IMG/VR virus record: IMGVR_UViG_3300030117_002112
Span: 2,768-37,413 of that record
Length of the DNA: 34,646 nucleotides
From: a virus
Direction: 5' to 3' (one strand)
In this document: piece by piece, positions 1 to 8,675 of the stretch
Layout of the letters: every line of letters begins with the position of its first letter
How positions within the stretch are numbered: the stretch's first letter is position 1
Notes under the pieces: generated by a model
The model's database searches: none
The model's input: only the letters and a program-made list of their open reading frames with translations
Told to the model about the DNA's origin: nothing
Made by a program: the position numbers and the translations under genes

Positions 1-1
1 A

Positions 2-58
2 CCTGAAGAGAGAAAGGAAAAAGTCTTTAAAGGATTCGCAGAAGGTAGATCTAAGTAA
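2..58 (+). CDS. C-terminal end of an upstream gene, partial
   Basis: An open frame enters from the left edge and reads 18 codons (PEERKEKVFKGFAEGRSK) before a TAA stop at 56-58. The last A of that stop is the first base of the terminase ATG (TAATG overlap), so the two genes are probably translationally coupled. The tail is lysine/arginine rich and probably helical. Genes directly upstream of a large terminase are often small terminases, but 18 residues cannot show that. No function is assigned. Confidence 0.6.
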   Translation, partial: PEERKEKVFKGFAEGRSK

Positions 59-2271
59 TGTACGAGCAAAGTTTAGTTAAAACTATCGAGCCTATAAAAA
101 AGACTACTATTAGTAGACTTAATAAAGGTAAGAAGTGGAAATATGGTTATAGTAAAGAATATGATATAGTTGTTATATCTAAAACTGGTCAAATAGGTGA
201 AATAATAGAAATACAAAATCTAAAAATAGCTTTACCTAAAAAACCCAAAGATGTATTTAAGCACGATAAAAATAAATGGGTTAAATTTGAACAACCTAAA
301 GAATTAAATCGTCTTAAAAATATATTTGATTGGAGAAATTATCCAGACGAAAATAAAGAACAGTGGTACGATTATATAGACGAAGAGTTTAAGAGAAGAG
401 ACGAAGGATTTTGGTTTATGAATAATAATAAACCAACCTATATAGTAGGAACACATTACATGTATTTACAGTGGAGCAAGATAGATGTGGGTGCTCCAGA
501 TTTTAGAGAAGCAAATAGATTGTTTTTTATATTTTGGGAGGCTTGTAAGGCAGACAAAAGATGTTATGGTATGTGTTATCTAAAGAACAGAAGATCAGGG
601 TTTTCGTTCATGTCATCTGCAGAAACGGTTAATTTAGCCACTATATCGAGTGATAGTAGATATGGTATATTATCTAAAACGGGTGCTGATGCTAAAAAAA
701 TGTTTACAGATAAAGTGGTCCCTATTAGTATTAATTATCCTTTTTTCTTTAAACCTATTCAAGATGGTATGGATCGTCCTAAATCTGAGTTAGCGTATAG
801 AGTTCCAGCTAGTAAGTTTACTAGAAAAAAAATGTCTGCTACAGATGGTATGGAAGAGATAGAAGGATTAGATACTACTATTGATTGGAAAAATACTGGA
901 GACAATAGTTATGATGGTGAAAAACTAGCTTTATTAGTACATGACGAAAGTGGTAAATGGGAAAGGCCTGATAATATATTAAATAATTGGCGTGTTACAA
1001 AAACATGTCTAAGACTAGGTAGTAGAATTATAGGTAAGTGTATGATGGGGTCAACTTCCAACGCCCTAGACAAAGGTGGAGATAACTTCAAAAAACTATA
1101 TAATGCATCAGATGTCACTAAGCGAAATAGAAATGGTCAAACAAAATCTGGTTTATACTCTTTGTTTATCCCAATGGAATGGAACTACGAAGGATTTATT
1201 GACGAGTACGGAATTCCAGTATTCACTACTCCTGACAGCGATGTGTTTGCCCCAGACGGTGAACTAATAGATATAGGCGTAATAGATAATTGGCAAAACG
1301 AAGCTGATGGATTAAAAGATGATCAAGATGCTTTAAATGAATTTTACCGCCAATTTCCTAGAACCGAAGAACACGCTTTTAGAGATGAAACAAAAAATAG
1401 TATATTTAACTTAATAAAAATATACGAACAAATAGATTACAACGAGGAGATGTCTAGAACACTTGGAATTACAACAGGTAATTTCCAATGGGTCAACGGA
1501 GTAAAAGATACACAAGTTATATTTTATCCAGATCCAAAAGGTAGATTTAAAGTTAGTTGGGTTCCATCTCAACAATTACAAAATAGAGTGGTACTTAAAA
1601 ATGGTGTTAAATATCCTGGTAATGAACACATGGGAGCGTTTGGTTGCGACTCTTATGATATATCGGGAACCGTAGATGGAGCAGGATCTAAAGGAGCATT
1701 ACACGGCTTAACCAGGTTTAGTATGGAGGACGCTCCTGCGAATAGCTTCTTTTTAGAATACTTATCAAGACCACCTACGGCTGAAATATTCTTTGAAGAT
1801 GTATTGATGGCATTGGTGTTTTATGGAATGCCAATACTAGCAGAGAACAACAAACCAAGACTTCTTTATTATCTAAGAAGAAGAGGTTATAGAGGGTTTA
1901 GCATGAATAGACCTGATAAAGTTTGGAATAAATTATCAGTAGCAGAAAAAGAAATTGGAGGCATACCTAACTCAAGCGAAGATATAAAGCAAGCTCATGC
2001 TGCTGCAATTGAGATGTATATTCAAGATCATGTAGGAATGAAGCAAGATGGAACATTTGGAGATTTATATTTTAACGAACTATTAAATGATTGGAGTAAG
2101 TTTGATATAAATAAGAGAACAAAGTTTGACGCGTCTATAAGTTCTGGTTTAGCTATAATGGCTAATAACAGACATTTATACGCACCAAATGCAAAAATTG
2201 AAAAACCAAAAATAAATATAAATATTTCTAAGTATAGTAATACTGGAACTAATTCAAGAATAATTAAGTAA
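58..2271 (+). CDS. terL: Terminase large subunit (packaging ATPase/nuclease)
   Basis: DNA-packaging motor protein, 737 residues. The N-terminal ATPase half has a deviant Walker A, LKNRRSGFS (residues 175-183), in which GKS/T is replaced by GFS and basic residues precede it. The Walker B is LALLVHDE (D296, E297), followed by a likely coupling motif MGSTSN shortly after residue 325. The C-terminal RNase H-like nuclease half has FGCDSYD with the first acidic residue at D531, and a late KFDASISSGLA with D691 as a plausible last metal ligand. The ATG overlaps the preceding stop codon, and the portal gene starts 5 bases after this stop. Length and motif order suit the long terminases of Bacteroidetes phages, including the crAss-like lineage. 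Family-level closeness cannot be judged without a search. Confidence 0.94.
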   Translation: MYEQSLVKTIEPIKKTTISRLNKGKKWKYGYSKEYDIVVISKTGQIGEIIEIQNLKIALPKKPKDVFKHDKNKWVKFEQPKELNRLKNIFDWRNYPDENKEQWYDYIDEEFKRRDEGFWFMNNNKPTYIVGTHYMYLQWSKIDVGAPDFREANRLFFIFWEACKADKRCYGMCYLKNRRSGFSFMSSAETVNLATISSDSRYGILSKTGADAKKMFTDKVVPISINYPFFFKPIQDGMDRPKSELAYRVPASKFTRKKMSATDGMEEIEGLDTTIDWKNTGDNSYDGEKLALLVHDESGKWERPDNILNNWRVTKTCLRLGSRIIGKCMMGSTSNALDKGGDNFKKLYNASDVTKRNRNGQTKSGLYSLFIPMEWNYEGFIDEYGIPVFTTPDSDVFAPDGELIDIGVIDNWQNEADGLKDDQDALNEFYRQFPRTEEHAFRDETKNSIFNLIKIYEQIDYNEEMSRTLGITTGNFQWVNGVKDTQVIFYPDPKGRFKVSWVPSQQLQNRVVLKNGVKYPGNEHMGAFGCDSYDISGTVDGAGSKGALHGLTRFSMEDAPANSFFLEYLSRPPTAEIFFEDVLMALVFYGMPILAENNKPRLLYYLRRRGYRGFSMNRPDKVWNKLSVAEKEIGGIPNSSEDIKQAHAAAIEMYIQDHVGMKQDGTFGDLYFNELLNDWSKFDINKRTKFDASISSGLAIMANNRHLYAPNAKIEKPKININISKYSNTGTNSRIIK

Positions 2272-2276
2272 TAAAT

Positions 2277-4697
2277 ATGGCAGAGTCTGGCATTAAAAGT
2301 TATTTCCCAAAACAAACCGTAAGTGATGCTGAAAAGTTGAGTTATGATTATGGTTTAAAAGTTGGTAAAGCAATAGAAACAGAATGGTTTAATAACGATA
2401 GAACTATTAGCAGGTATAAATCTAGTTTTAATGATTTTCATAATTTAAGATTGTATGCTAGAGGCGAGCAATCTATTCAAAAGTATAAGGATGAGTTATC
2501 TATAAATGGTGATTTGTCCTATCTTAATTTAGACTGGAAACCTGTTCCTATTATACCTAAATTTGTAGATATTGTTGTCAACGGTATTGCGGAAAGAACT
2601 TATGATATAAAAGCATATTCACAGGATCCTTTTGGTATTGAAAAGAGAACTCAATACATGGAGTCAATTATAAGAGATATGCAGACTCAAGAGTTCAAAG
2701 ACGCTGCTATGCAAAAATTCAATATAAATCTTTACAAAAATAAAAAAGAAGATTTACCGAAATCCCAAGAGGAGCTAGAGTTACACATGCAGCTTAACTA
2801 TAAGCAAGCTGTAGAATTAGCAGAAGAACAAGCTTTAAAAGTTTTGTTTGAAGGTAATAATTATGAACTAATAAAGAAAAGATTTTTTTACGATTTAACA
2901 GTTTTAGGTATTGGTGCCGCTAAAACATCTTTTAATACTTCTGAAGGTGTTACTATAGATTATGTTGATCCAGCTAATTTAGTATATTCATATACAGACT
3001 CACCATATTTTGATGATATATATTATGTTGGCGAAGTAAAAACTATTCCAGTTAATGAATTAGCTAAGGAATTTCCTCATTTATCAGAAAGTGATCTTGA
3101 GGATATAATGAATACTAAATCTACAAATAGATCTAATTATAATTCAATACACACTTACGATAAAGAAGATAATAATACTATCCAAGTCTTATATTTCAAT
3201 TACAAAACTTACATGAATGAAGTTTATAAAGTAAAAGAAATGGGTACTGGTGCTGATAAAATTATACCTAAAGATGATTCATTTAATCCACCTGAAAATA
3301 TGGAGGGCGGATATTCAAGATTATTAAGATCAATAGAGTGTTTATACGAAGGTGTTATGGTTCTTGGTACAGATAGATTACTTAAATGGGAAATGTCTAA
3401 AAACATGATGCGACCTAAAAGTGATTTTACTAAAGTTAAAATGAACTATTCTATTGTAGCGCCAAGAATGTATAATGGTAAAATTGATTCATTAGTAAAG
3501 CGTGTAACTGGTTTTGCGGACATGATTCAATTAACTCATTTGAAATTACAACAAGTAATGGCTAGAATGGTGCCAGATGGTGTTTATTTAGATGCTGATG
3601 GTTTAGCAGAGATTGATTTAGGTAATGGAACTAATTACAGTCCTCAAGAAGCTTTAAATATGTTCTTCCAAACAGGTAGTGTTATTGGTAGATCTTTTAC
3701 GAGTGAAGGTGATATGAATCCAGGAAAAGTGCCTATCCAAGAAATAACATCTGGATCTGGTGGTAACAAAATACAAGCGCTTATAAATAATTATAATTAT
3801 TACTTACAAATGATGCGTGATGTAACTGGGCTTAATGAGGCTAGAGATGGTAGTATGCCAGACAAAAACGCTTTAGTAGGTGTACAAAAATTAGCAGCAG
3901 CTAATTCTAATACGGCAACTAGACATATACTACAGTCTGGATTATTTTTAACAGCTGAGATAGCAGAGTGCTTATCTTTAAGGATATCAGATATTATAGA
4001 ATATTCTCCGACTAAAGATGCGTTTATACAAGCTATAGGTACACATAATGTTGCTACGTTAGAAGAGATGTCTAATTTACATTTATATGATTTTGGTATA
4101 TTTTTAGAATTAATGCCAGACGAAGAAGAAAAAGCAATGTTAGAAAATAATATTCAAATGGCATTGCAACAACAAACTATAGAGTTGGAAGATGCTATTG
4201 ATCTTAGAGAAATTAAAAGTATTAAACTAGCAAACCAATTATTAAAAATACGAAGAAAAAGAAAATTAGAAAGAGATCAAGCTGTACAACAGCAAAATAT
4301 GCAACAACAAGCTCAGTTAAATCAACAATCAGCTCAGGCCGCAGCACAAGCAGATATTCAAAAAAACCAAGCATTAAATGCTAGTAAGGCTGAGTTAATG
4401 CAATTAGAATCTCAAATAGAAACTCAAAAAATGGCTCAAGAGGTAGAAATGAAAAAAGAGTTAATGGAATTAGAGTTTCAATATAACATGCAATTAAAAG
4501 GAATGGAGGTCGAGGGGATGAAAGAAAGAGAAAAGCAAAAAGAAGATCGTAAAGATGAAAGAACAAAAATTCAAGCAACTCAACAAAGTGAGATGATTGA
4601 GCAAAGAAATAGTGGAAAACCACCTAAAAACTTTGAATCCTCAGGTAATGATATATTAGGTGGAGGATTTGATTTAGGAGCGTTTGAACCTAAATAA
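2277..4697 (+). CDS. Portal protein
   Basis: Dodecameric portal that would form the DNA entry/exit channel and dock the terminase. It has 806 residues and lies directly after terL, the usual place. The core has portal-like features: a segment near residues 85-110 (KFVDIVVNGIAER), an alpha/beta stretch around DYVDPANLVYSY, and long helices in the middle (TGFADMIQLTHLKLQQVM). From about residue 628 to 785 the chain is a Q/E/K-rich, heptad-like region (QQQNMQQQAQLNQQ and later repeats) that is probably a long coiled coil. This would match the C-terminal barrel/crown helices of podoviral portals such as P22. The start ATGGCAG follows the TAATAAAT leader typical of this genome. The assignment rests on position, size and architecture rather than a catalytic motif. 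Confidence 0.85.
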   Translation: MAESGIKSYFPKQTVSDAEKLSYDYGLKVGKAIETEWFNNDRTISRYKSSFNDFHNLRLYARGEQSIQKYKDELSINGDLSYLNLDWKPVPIIPKFVDIVVNGIAERTYDIKAYSQDPFGIEKRTQYMESIIRDMQTQEFKDAAMQKFNINLYKNKKEDLPKSQEELELHMQLNYKQAVELAEEQALKVLFEGNNYELIKKRFFYDLTVLGIGAAKTSFNTSEGVTIDYVDPANLVYSYTDSPYFDDIYYVGEVKTIPVNELAKEFPHLSESDLEDIMNTKSTNRSNYNSIHTYDKEDNNTIQVLYFNYKTYMNEVYKVKEMGTGADKIIPKDDSFNPPENMEGGYSRLLRSIECLYEGVMVLGTDRLLKWEMSKNMMRPKSDFTKVKMNYSIVAPRMYNGKIDSLVKRVTGFADMIQLTHLKLQQVMARMVPDGVYLDADGLAEIDLGNGTNYSPQEALNMFFQTGSVIGRSFTSEGDMNPGKVPIQEITSGSGGNKIQALINNYNYYLQMMRDVTGLNEARDGSMPDKNALVGVQKLAAANSNTATRHILQSGLFLTAEIAECLSLRISDIIEYSPTKDAFIQAIGTHNVATLEEMSNLHLYDFGIFLELMPDEEEKAMLENNIQMALQQQTIELEDAIDLREIKSIKLANQLLKIRRKRKLERDQAVQQQNMQQQAQLNQQSAQAAAQADIQKNQALNASKAELMQLESQIETQKMAQEVEMKKELMELEFQYNMQLKGMEVEGMKEREKQKEDRKDERTKIQATQQSEMIEQRNSGKPPKNFESSGNDILGGGFDLGAFEPK

Positions 4698-4713
4698 ATT
4701 TATTAATTATTAT

Positions 4714-4724
4714 TATATTATATT
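4714..4724 (+). promoter_or_regulatory. A/T-only translation leader shared with the 7621 gene
   Basis: The 11 bases before the scaffold ATG (TATATTATATT) are identical to those before the gene at 7621, and both coding regions begin ATGGC followed by an A run. There is no purine-rich Shine-Dalgarno sequence. This may be a preferred initiation context in a host that does not use Shine-Dalgarno pairing. Confidence 0.4.
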
Positions 4725-5960
4725 ATGGCTAAAAAAGAAGAACCAACAGTAGATAATACTGTTGAAAAACAAAAAATTAAGAAAAAACCATCAATGAAGA
4801 AAATGAATACTAACACTGATGGTATAATAAAGGTTAACCTTGCTGAAACAAAAGAAGAAACTCAAGATGTTACAAAGGTTGATTTAAGTGAAACCAAAAA
4901 ACCAAAAGAAAATGAAACTAAGGAAAACAACGCTGACAACAGCGGAGTGGTTGCAGAGTCTGAAAATGCCGACGCCCCACAAGAACAAAAAGAAATACAA
5001 TCGGAAGCAGAAACACAAGAAACTCCAGTATTAGAAGAAATTACTGAAAAAGGAGAAGATATTGAAGTTGAAGTTGAAGCAACGAAAGAACAAGTTGAAG
5101 AGGCTACCATAGAAGCCGAAGTCACTGGAAAACCATTACCAGAGAATATTCAAAAGTTAATGGATTTTATGGATGAAACCGGTGGAGATTTAAATGATTT
5201 TGTTAGATTAAATCAAGATTATAGCAAATTAGATAATCAAGATTTATTATATGAATACTATAAGCAAACAAAACCTCATTTAAACGCAGAAGAAATTAAC
5301 TTCCTTATGGAAGACTCGTTTTCTTATGACGAAGAAGTTGATGATGAAAAAGAAATACGAAGAAAAAAATTAGCGCTAAAAGAGCAAGTTGCCAGCGCTA
5401 GAAGCCACTTGGACGGGCAAAAGTCCAAATACTATGAAGATATTAAAGCTGGAAGCAAGCTTACAAATGAGCAGCAAAAAGCTATAGATTTCTTTAATAG
5501 ATATAACAAAGAATCAGAAGAGACACAGAAGGCAGTTAAAAAAAATACTGATATTTTTACGCGAAAAACTAACGAAGTTTTTAATGATAAATTCAAAGGT
5601 TTTGAATACAATGTCGGTGATAAAAAATACAGATTTAACGTGAACAATGCTGAAGAGATTAAAAATACTCAAAGTGATTTAAATAATTTTACCAAAAAGT
5701 TTTTGGATAAAAAAAATGCTTTAACAGATGCTAGGGGTTATCACAAATCTTTATTTACAGCTATGAATGCAGATGCTGTTGCAAAACACTTCTATGAACA
5801 AGGAAAAGCAGATGCTATGAAAGATAGTGTTGCTAAAGCCAAAAATGTTGATATGAATCCACGACAATCTCATGGACAAATTGAAGCATCAGGCATGAAG
5901 TTTAAAGTGTTAGGTGATACGTCTTCTGATTATAAGTTTAAAATTAAAAATAGAAAATAA
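4725..5960 (+). CDS. Probable scaffolding protein
   Basis: 411 residues between portal and capsid, the standard place for a scaffold. Residues 1-30 are lysine rich. Residues about 35-135 are low-complexity and strongly acidic (many E, with E-V-E-V-E-A runs) and likely disordered. From about 140 onward the protein is helical and charged (for example NAEEINFLMEDSFSYDEEVDDEKEIRRKK), with predicted coiled-coil character around 205-330. It ends basic (DYKFKIKNRK), which suits a capsid-binding tail as in P22-type scaffolds. No protease motif is visible. The ATG is preceded by an 11-base leader identical to the one before the gene at 7621. Scaffold is an inference from position and composition; a minor virion protein is the alternative. 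Confidence 0.55.
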   Translation: MAKKEEPTVDNTVEKQKIKKKPSMKKMNTNTDGIIKVNLAETKEETQDVTKVDLSETKKPKENETKENNADNSGVVAESENADAPQEQKEIQSEAETQETPVLEEITEKGEDIEVEVEATKEQVEEATIEAEVTGKPLPENIQKLMDFMDETGGDLNDFVRLNQDYSKLDNQDLLYEYYKQTKPHLNAEEINFLMEDSFSYDEEVDDEKEIRRKKLALKEQVASARSHLDGQKSKYYEDIKAGSKLTNEQQKAIDFFNRYNKESEETQKAVKKNTDIFTRKTNEVFNDKFKGFEYNVGDKKYRFNVNNAEEIKNTQSDLNNFTKKFLDKKNALTDARGYHKSLFTAMNADAVAKHFYEQGKADAMKDSVAKAKNVDMNPRQSHGQIEASGMKFKVLGDTSSDYKFKIKNRK

Positions 5961-5983
5961 ATAACAATTTAAAATTATAAAAA
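5961..5983 (+). promoter_or_regulatory. A-rich leader of the capsid gene
   Basis: The short gap before the capsid ATG contains no G and ends in five A residues. Most other starts here have T directly before ATG. A-rich leaders without Shine-Dalgarno sequences are known to favour initiation in Bacteroidetes, and the capsid gene should be the most heavily translated one. I see no Bacteroidetes-type promoter (TTTG ... TAnnTTTG) in this gap. Confidence 0.4.
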
Positions 5984-7534
5984 ATGGCAATTACTCCAGG
6001 TAGTGTTCTAAATAGCACGCCGGCAGCAGTACAACAAGCTACGGCATCAAACTATTTAGACTTAGCGACAACCGCAAATCAAGGTTGGGCGCAACAATAT
6101 TTACCAGATCTTATGGAGAAAGAAGCTGAGGTTTTTGGAAACAGAACAATCTCAGGATTTCTTTCGCAAGTAGGAGCTGAAGAGAGCATGACAGCTGATC
6201 AAGTTGTATGGTCTGAACAAGGTAGGTTACACTTATCTTACAAAGGAAACGTGTTATCAGGACAAGCTGCGGGTGGTACTATCGTATCCGGTGGTATCTT
6301 AGAAATCACTCACGATATAGATGGTAACGCGGTTACTGCTGGTGATGACGGTATTAGAGTTAATGATACTGTTATAGTAGCTAGTGCTAGTGGTGTTGTA
6401 AAAGCATTAGTAACAGAAGTTGATGCGGTAGCCGGGCAAGTTGAGGTTGCTCCTTATGGTGTGGCTTCTTTAAACGCAGCTGGTATTACTGAAACTGGCT
6501 CACAATCAGTTACTGTATTAGTTTATGGTTCTGAGTTCCAAAAAGGTAGAAGCTATAATACTTCTGCTGACGTTGGTAATAATGGTACTGCTACTGATCG
6601 TAGAGGTGCTAATGAGCCTTCTTTCAAAACTTTCATGAACAAACCAATTATCTTAAAAGATTACTACGAAGTATCAGGATCTGATGCATCTAGAATTGGT
6701 TGGGTTGAAGTATCTGCTGAAGATGGACAAAGTGGATATCTTTGGTATTTAAAAGCTGAATCTGACACAAGAGCTCGTTTTACTGATTACTTAGAAATGT
6801 CTATGTTAGAAGGTAAAATGGGGGGTGCTCTAAATGCGGGTGCTACTGGTCATCCGGTTGTAGCTGCTGCTGATTTAACAGACGACGCTTTTGATCTAGC
6901 TTCAGGTACAGCAACAGGTACTCAAGGTTTGTTTGATGCTGTTGAAACTAGAGGTAATGCTACTGCAGGTGTAGTTCCTGGTGGTGGTGTTTTAACTGAT
7001 GTTGATGCTATCTTAGCTGAGTTTGACAAGCAAGGAGCTATTGAAGAAAATATGATATTTTGCAATAGAGATACATCTCTAGCTCTTGATGACATGTTAG
7101 CTTCAATGAACTCTTATGGAGCTGGTGGTACATCTTACGGTGTATTCGACAACTCTGAAGATATGGCGTTGAATTTAGGCTTTACTGGATTCCGAAGAGG
7201 TTCTTATGACTTCTACAAATCTGACTTCAGATACTTAAACGACAAAGCTACAAGAGGTAGTATCAATGATACTTATACACCTGGTTCTATTAGAGGTATA
7301 TTTATACCAGCAGGTGTAAGCTCAGTATATGACCAACAGTTAGGAAAAAACATGAAACGTCCTTTCTTACATGTTCGTTATAGAGCTTCGTCAACTGACA
7401 ACAGAAAAATGAAAACTTGGACTACTGGTTCAGTTGGAGCTGCTACATCTGCTTTAGATGCAATGCAAATCCACATGCTTTCTGAAAGATGTTTAGTTAC
7501 TCAAGGTGCAAATAACTTTATGTTATTGAACTAA
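5984..7534 (+). CDS. Major capsid protein
   Basis: Shell-forming protein, 516 residues, in the canonical place after portal and scaffold and immediately before a strong terminator. The N-terminal arm is typical of capsid proteins (SNYLDLATTANQGWAQQYLPDLMEKEAEVFGNRT). A beta-rich insertion at about residues 90-180 contains VNDTVIVASASGVVKALVTE. The region about residues 210-260 (FMNKPIILKDYYEVSGSDASR) and the C-terminal third (FYKSDFRYLNDKATRG, RPFLHVRYRA) look like a P-domain and axial domain of an HK97-type fold. The A-rich leader supports high expression. The fold is inferred; position and composition make the capsid call fairly safe. Confidence 0.85.
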   Translation: MAITPGSVLNSTPAAVQQATASNYLDLATTANQGWAQQYLPDLMEKEAEVFGNRTISGFLSQVGAEESMTADQVVWSEQGRLHLSYKGNVLSGQAAGGTIVSGGILEITHDIDGNAVTAGDDGIRVNDTVIVASASGVVKALVTEVDAVAGQVEVAPYGVASLNAAGITETGSQSVTVLVYGSEFQKGRSYNTSADVGNNGTATDRRGANEPSFKTFMNKPIILKDYYEVSGSDASRIGWVEVSAEDGQSGYLWYLKAESDTRARFTDYLEMSMLEGKMGGALNAGATGHPVVAAADLTDDAFDLASGTATGTQGLFDAVETRGNATAGVVPGGGVLTDVDAILAEFDKQGAIEENMIFCNRDTSLALDDMLASMNSYGAGGTSYGVFDNSEDMALNLGFTGFRRGSYDFYKSDFRYLNDKATRGSINDTYTPGSIRGIFIPAGVSSVYDQQLGKNMKRPFLHVRYRASSTDNRKMKTWTTGSVGAATSALDAMQIHMLSERCLVTQGANNFMLLN

Positions 7535-7543
7535 GACAATTTT

Positions 7544-7591
7544 AAAAGGAGAGGGCGGCATGCATGTAAACGCTCTCTGCCCTCTCTTTTT
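7544..7591 (+). terminator. Intrinsic terminator after the capsid gene
   Basis: Inverted repeat AAAAGGAGAGGGC (7544-7556) and GCCCTCTCTTTTT (7579-7591): a 13-pair stem with one G-U wobble, an eight-pair G/C-containing core (GAGAGGGC), a 22-base loop, and a T run that doubles as the base of the stem. It begins 10 bases after the capsid stop and is by far the most GC-rich short segment in an AT-rich setting. It would reduce transcription downstream of the capsid, as T-phi does after gene 10 in T7. The A run at its left foot could also let it act on the opposite strand, but no minus-strand gene is present. Confidence 0.85.
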
Positions 7592-7609
7592 ATTTTATTA
7601 ATTTTATTA

Positions 7610-7620
7610 TATATTATATT
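7610..7620 (+). promoter_or_regulatory. A/T-only translation leader, second copy
   Basis: Identical 11-base TATATTATATT directly before the ATG, matching the copy before the scaffold gene. The whole stretch between the terminator and this start is A/T only, so any promoter restarting transcription after the terminator is not recognisable by eye. Confidence 0.4.
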
Positions 7621-8442
7621 ATGGCAAAAAAACAAAAAATAGAAAAGGTAGAGGTACCTGTTGTTGAAACACCAGTTGTTGAAACACCAACACCTGAAAA
7701 AAGTGAATTAAAAAAACCAAGTTGGGAAATAAAAGAAAGAGCATATTTTTTAAAAGGAAACGCAAGACCTCTTTCTAGAATTATAAGAGGTTCTAGTCTT
7801 TATTATTTTGACGAAGAAAAAGGTTATGAAAGAGAAATCAAATACTGTCAAAATCAAAACACTTGTTTTGTTGATGAAATGAAGGGTGACCAAAGAATGG
7901 AACATATAGTTTTTAGAAATGGAGTATTACACGTTCCTAAAGAAAAAACAGTCTTACAAAAATTCTTATCTTTATACCATCCAGATAGAAACAAAGTATA
8001 TTTTGAGCATAAGCCAGTTGAAATAGCTGCAACGCAAATAGAGACTCTTGAACTAGAAGCTGATGCAATTATAGCTGCTAGAACACTCGATATAGATATT
8101 GCTGAAGCAATTATGCGTGTAGAGATTGGTTCTAAAGTATCTACAATGAGTTCTAAAGAAGTAAAAAGAGATTTGCTATTATTTGCTAGAAAAAAACCTC
8201 AACTGTTCTTAGATTTATTAAATGACGATAATGTTGTTCTTAGAAATTTTGGTATTAAAGCTGTAGAAGAAGGTATTTTAAAATTATCTTCAGATCAACG
8301 AGTGTTTACGTGGGGTTCTAATAATAGAAAACTAATGAATGTTCCATTTGACGAACATCCATACTCAGCTTTAGCTGCTTGGTTTAAAACCGATGAAGGA
8401 ATGGAGATTTACTCCAATATTGAAAAAAGATTAAACAATTAA
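7621..8442 (+). CDS. Structural-module protein of unknown function
   Basis: 273 residues; family not recognised. The N-terminus (about 1-35) is low-complexity and charged, with a duplicated VVETP encoded by a perfect 15-base tandem repeat. It is followed by a compact region with a repeated 'aromatic/basic' feel (YFLKGNARPLSRIIRGSSLYYFDEEKGYEREIKYCQNQNTCFVDE). The C-terminal half is mostly helical (ETLELEADAIIAARTLDIDIAEAIMRVE), ending in a conserved-looking FTWGSNNRKLMNVPFDEHPYS. The two Cys at about 79 and 84 (CQNQNTC) could form a pair. Its place between capsid terminator and connector genes suggests a head-completion, decoration or assembly role. There are no transmembrane segments or enzymatic motifs. 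Confidence 0.75.
   Translation: MAKKQKIEKVEVPVVETPVVETPTPEKSELKKPSWEIKERAYFLKGNARPLSRIIRGSSLYYFDEEKGYEREIKYCQNQNTCFVDEMKGDQRMEHIVFRNGVLHVPKEKTVLQKFLSLYHPDRNKVYFEHKPVEIAATQIETLELEADAIIAARTLDIDIAEAIMRVEIGSKVSTMSSKEVKRDLLLFARKKPQLFLDLLNDDNVVLRNFGIKAVEEGILKLSSDQRVFTWGSNNRKLMNVPFDEHPYSALAAWFKTDEGMEIYSNIEKRLNN
7660..7689 (+). repeat. Perfect 15-base tandem duplication within the gene
   Basis: GTTGTTGAAACACCA occurs twice back to back and keeps the frame, encoding VVETP twice, followed by TPTPE. It lies in a disordered N-terminal tail and is probably a recent slippage or duplication event that does not disturb folding. Confidence 0.8.
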
Positions 8443-8448
8443 TCAAAC

Positions 8449-8487
8449 TGTAGATGCAGTCGCTCTACGGGGCGATTGCAAACTACA
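8449..8487 (+). ncRNA. Strong intergenic RNA hairpin without a T tract
   Basis: TGTAG (8449-8453) pairs with CTACA (8483-8487). After a small internal loop (A against AA), TGCAGTCGC (8455-8463) pairs with GCGATTGCA (8472-8480) with one G-U, leaving an 8-base loop TCTACGGG. The segment is GC-rich compared with its surroundings and ends 11 bases before the next start. No poly-T follows, so it is not a simple terminator. It may be an mRNA stabilising or processing structure, a protein-binding operator, or a fold controlling the downstream small gene. Class unknown. Confidence 0.65.
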
Positions 8488-8498
8488 AATTATATTAT

Positions 8499-8666
8499 AT
8501 GGAAAATAAAAACAAATCAAAAGGTTTAGGTGATACTGTGGCAAAAATCACGAAGGCAACTGGTATAAAAAAAGTTGTAGATACGGTTAGCAAAGCAACT
8601 GGCAAAGATTGTGGTTGTGGCAAAAGACAGGATACTTTAAATAGATTATTTCCTTATAATAATTAA
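8499..8666 (+). CDS. Small Cys-containing conserved-looking protein (55 aa)
   Basis: 55 residues starting MENKNKSKGLGD. I place the start at 8499 rather than at the in-frame ATG at 8454. The latter lies inside the hairpin stem and lacks the A/T leader, whereas 8499 is preceded by AAATTATATTAT. The protein has a lysine-rich helical part with two similar units (KITKATGIKKVVD and TVSKATGKD), then a CGCGKRQDTLNRLFPY motif with two Cys in a C-G-C arrangement. No transmembrane helix is present. Function unknown. Its retention between capsid and connector genes suggests a virion or assembly role; metal or disulphide use of the Cys pair is speculation. Confidence 0.75.
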   Translation: MENKNKSKGLGDTVAKITKATGIKKVVDTVSKATGKDCGCGKRQDTLNRLFPYNN

Positions 8667-8675
8667 AAAGAAATT

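Noticed and set aside
8449-8487. tRNA or tRNA-like gene
   Set aside because: Only one stem-loop of 39 bases, no cloverleaf arms and no T-loop consensus.
8454-8498. Upstream start for the small Cys protein (would give 70 residues)
   Set aside because: The ATG lies inside the hairpin stem and has no A/T leader. The start at 8499 fits the genome's pattern.
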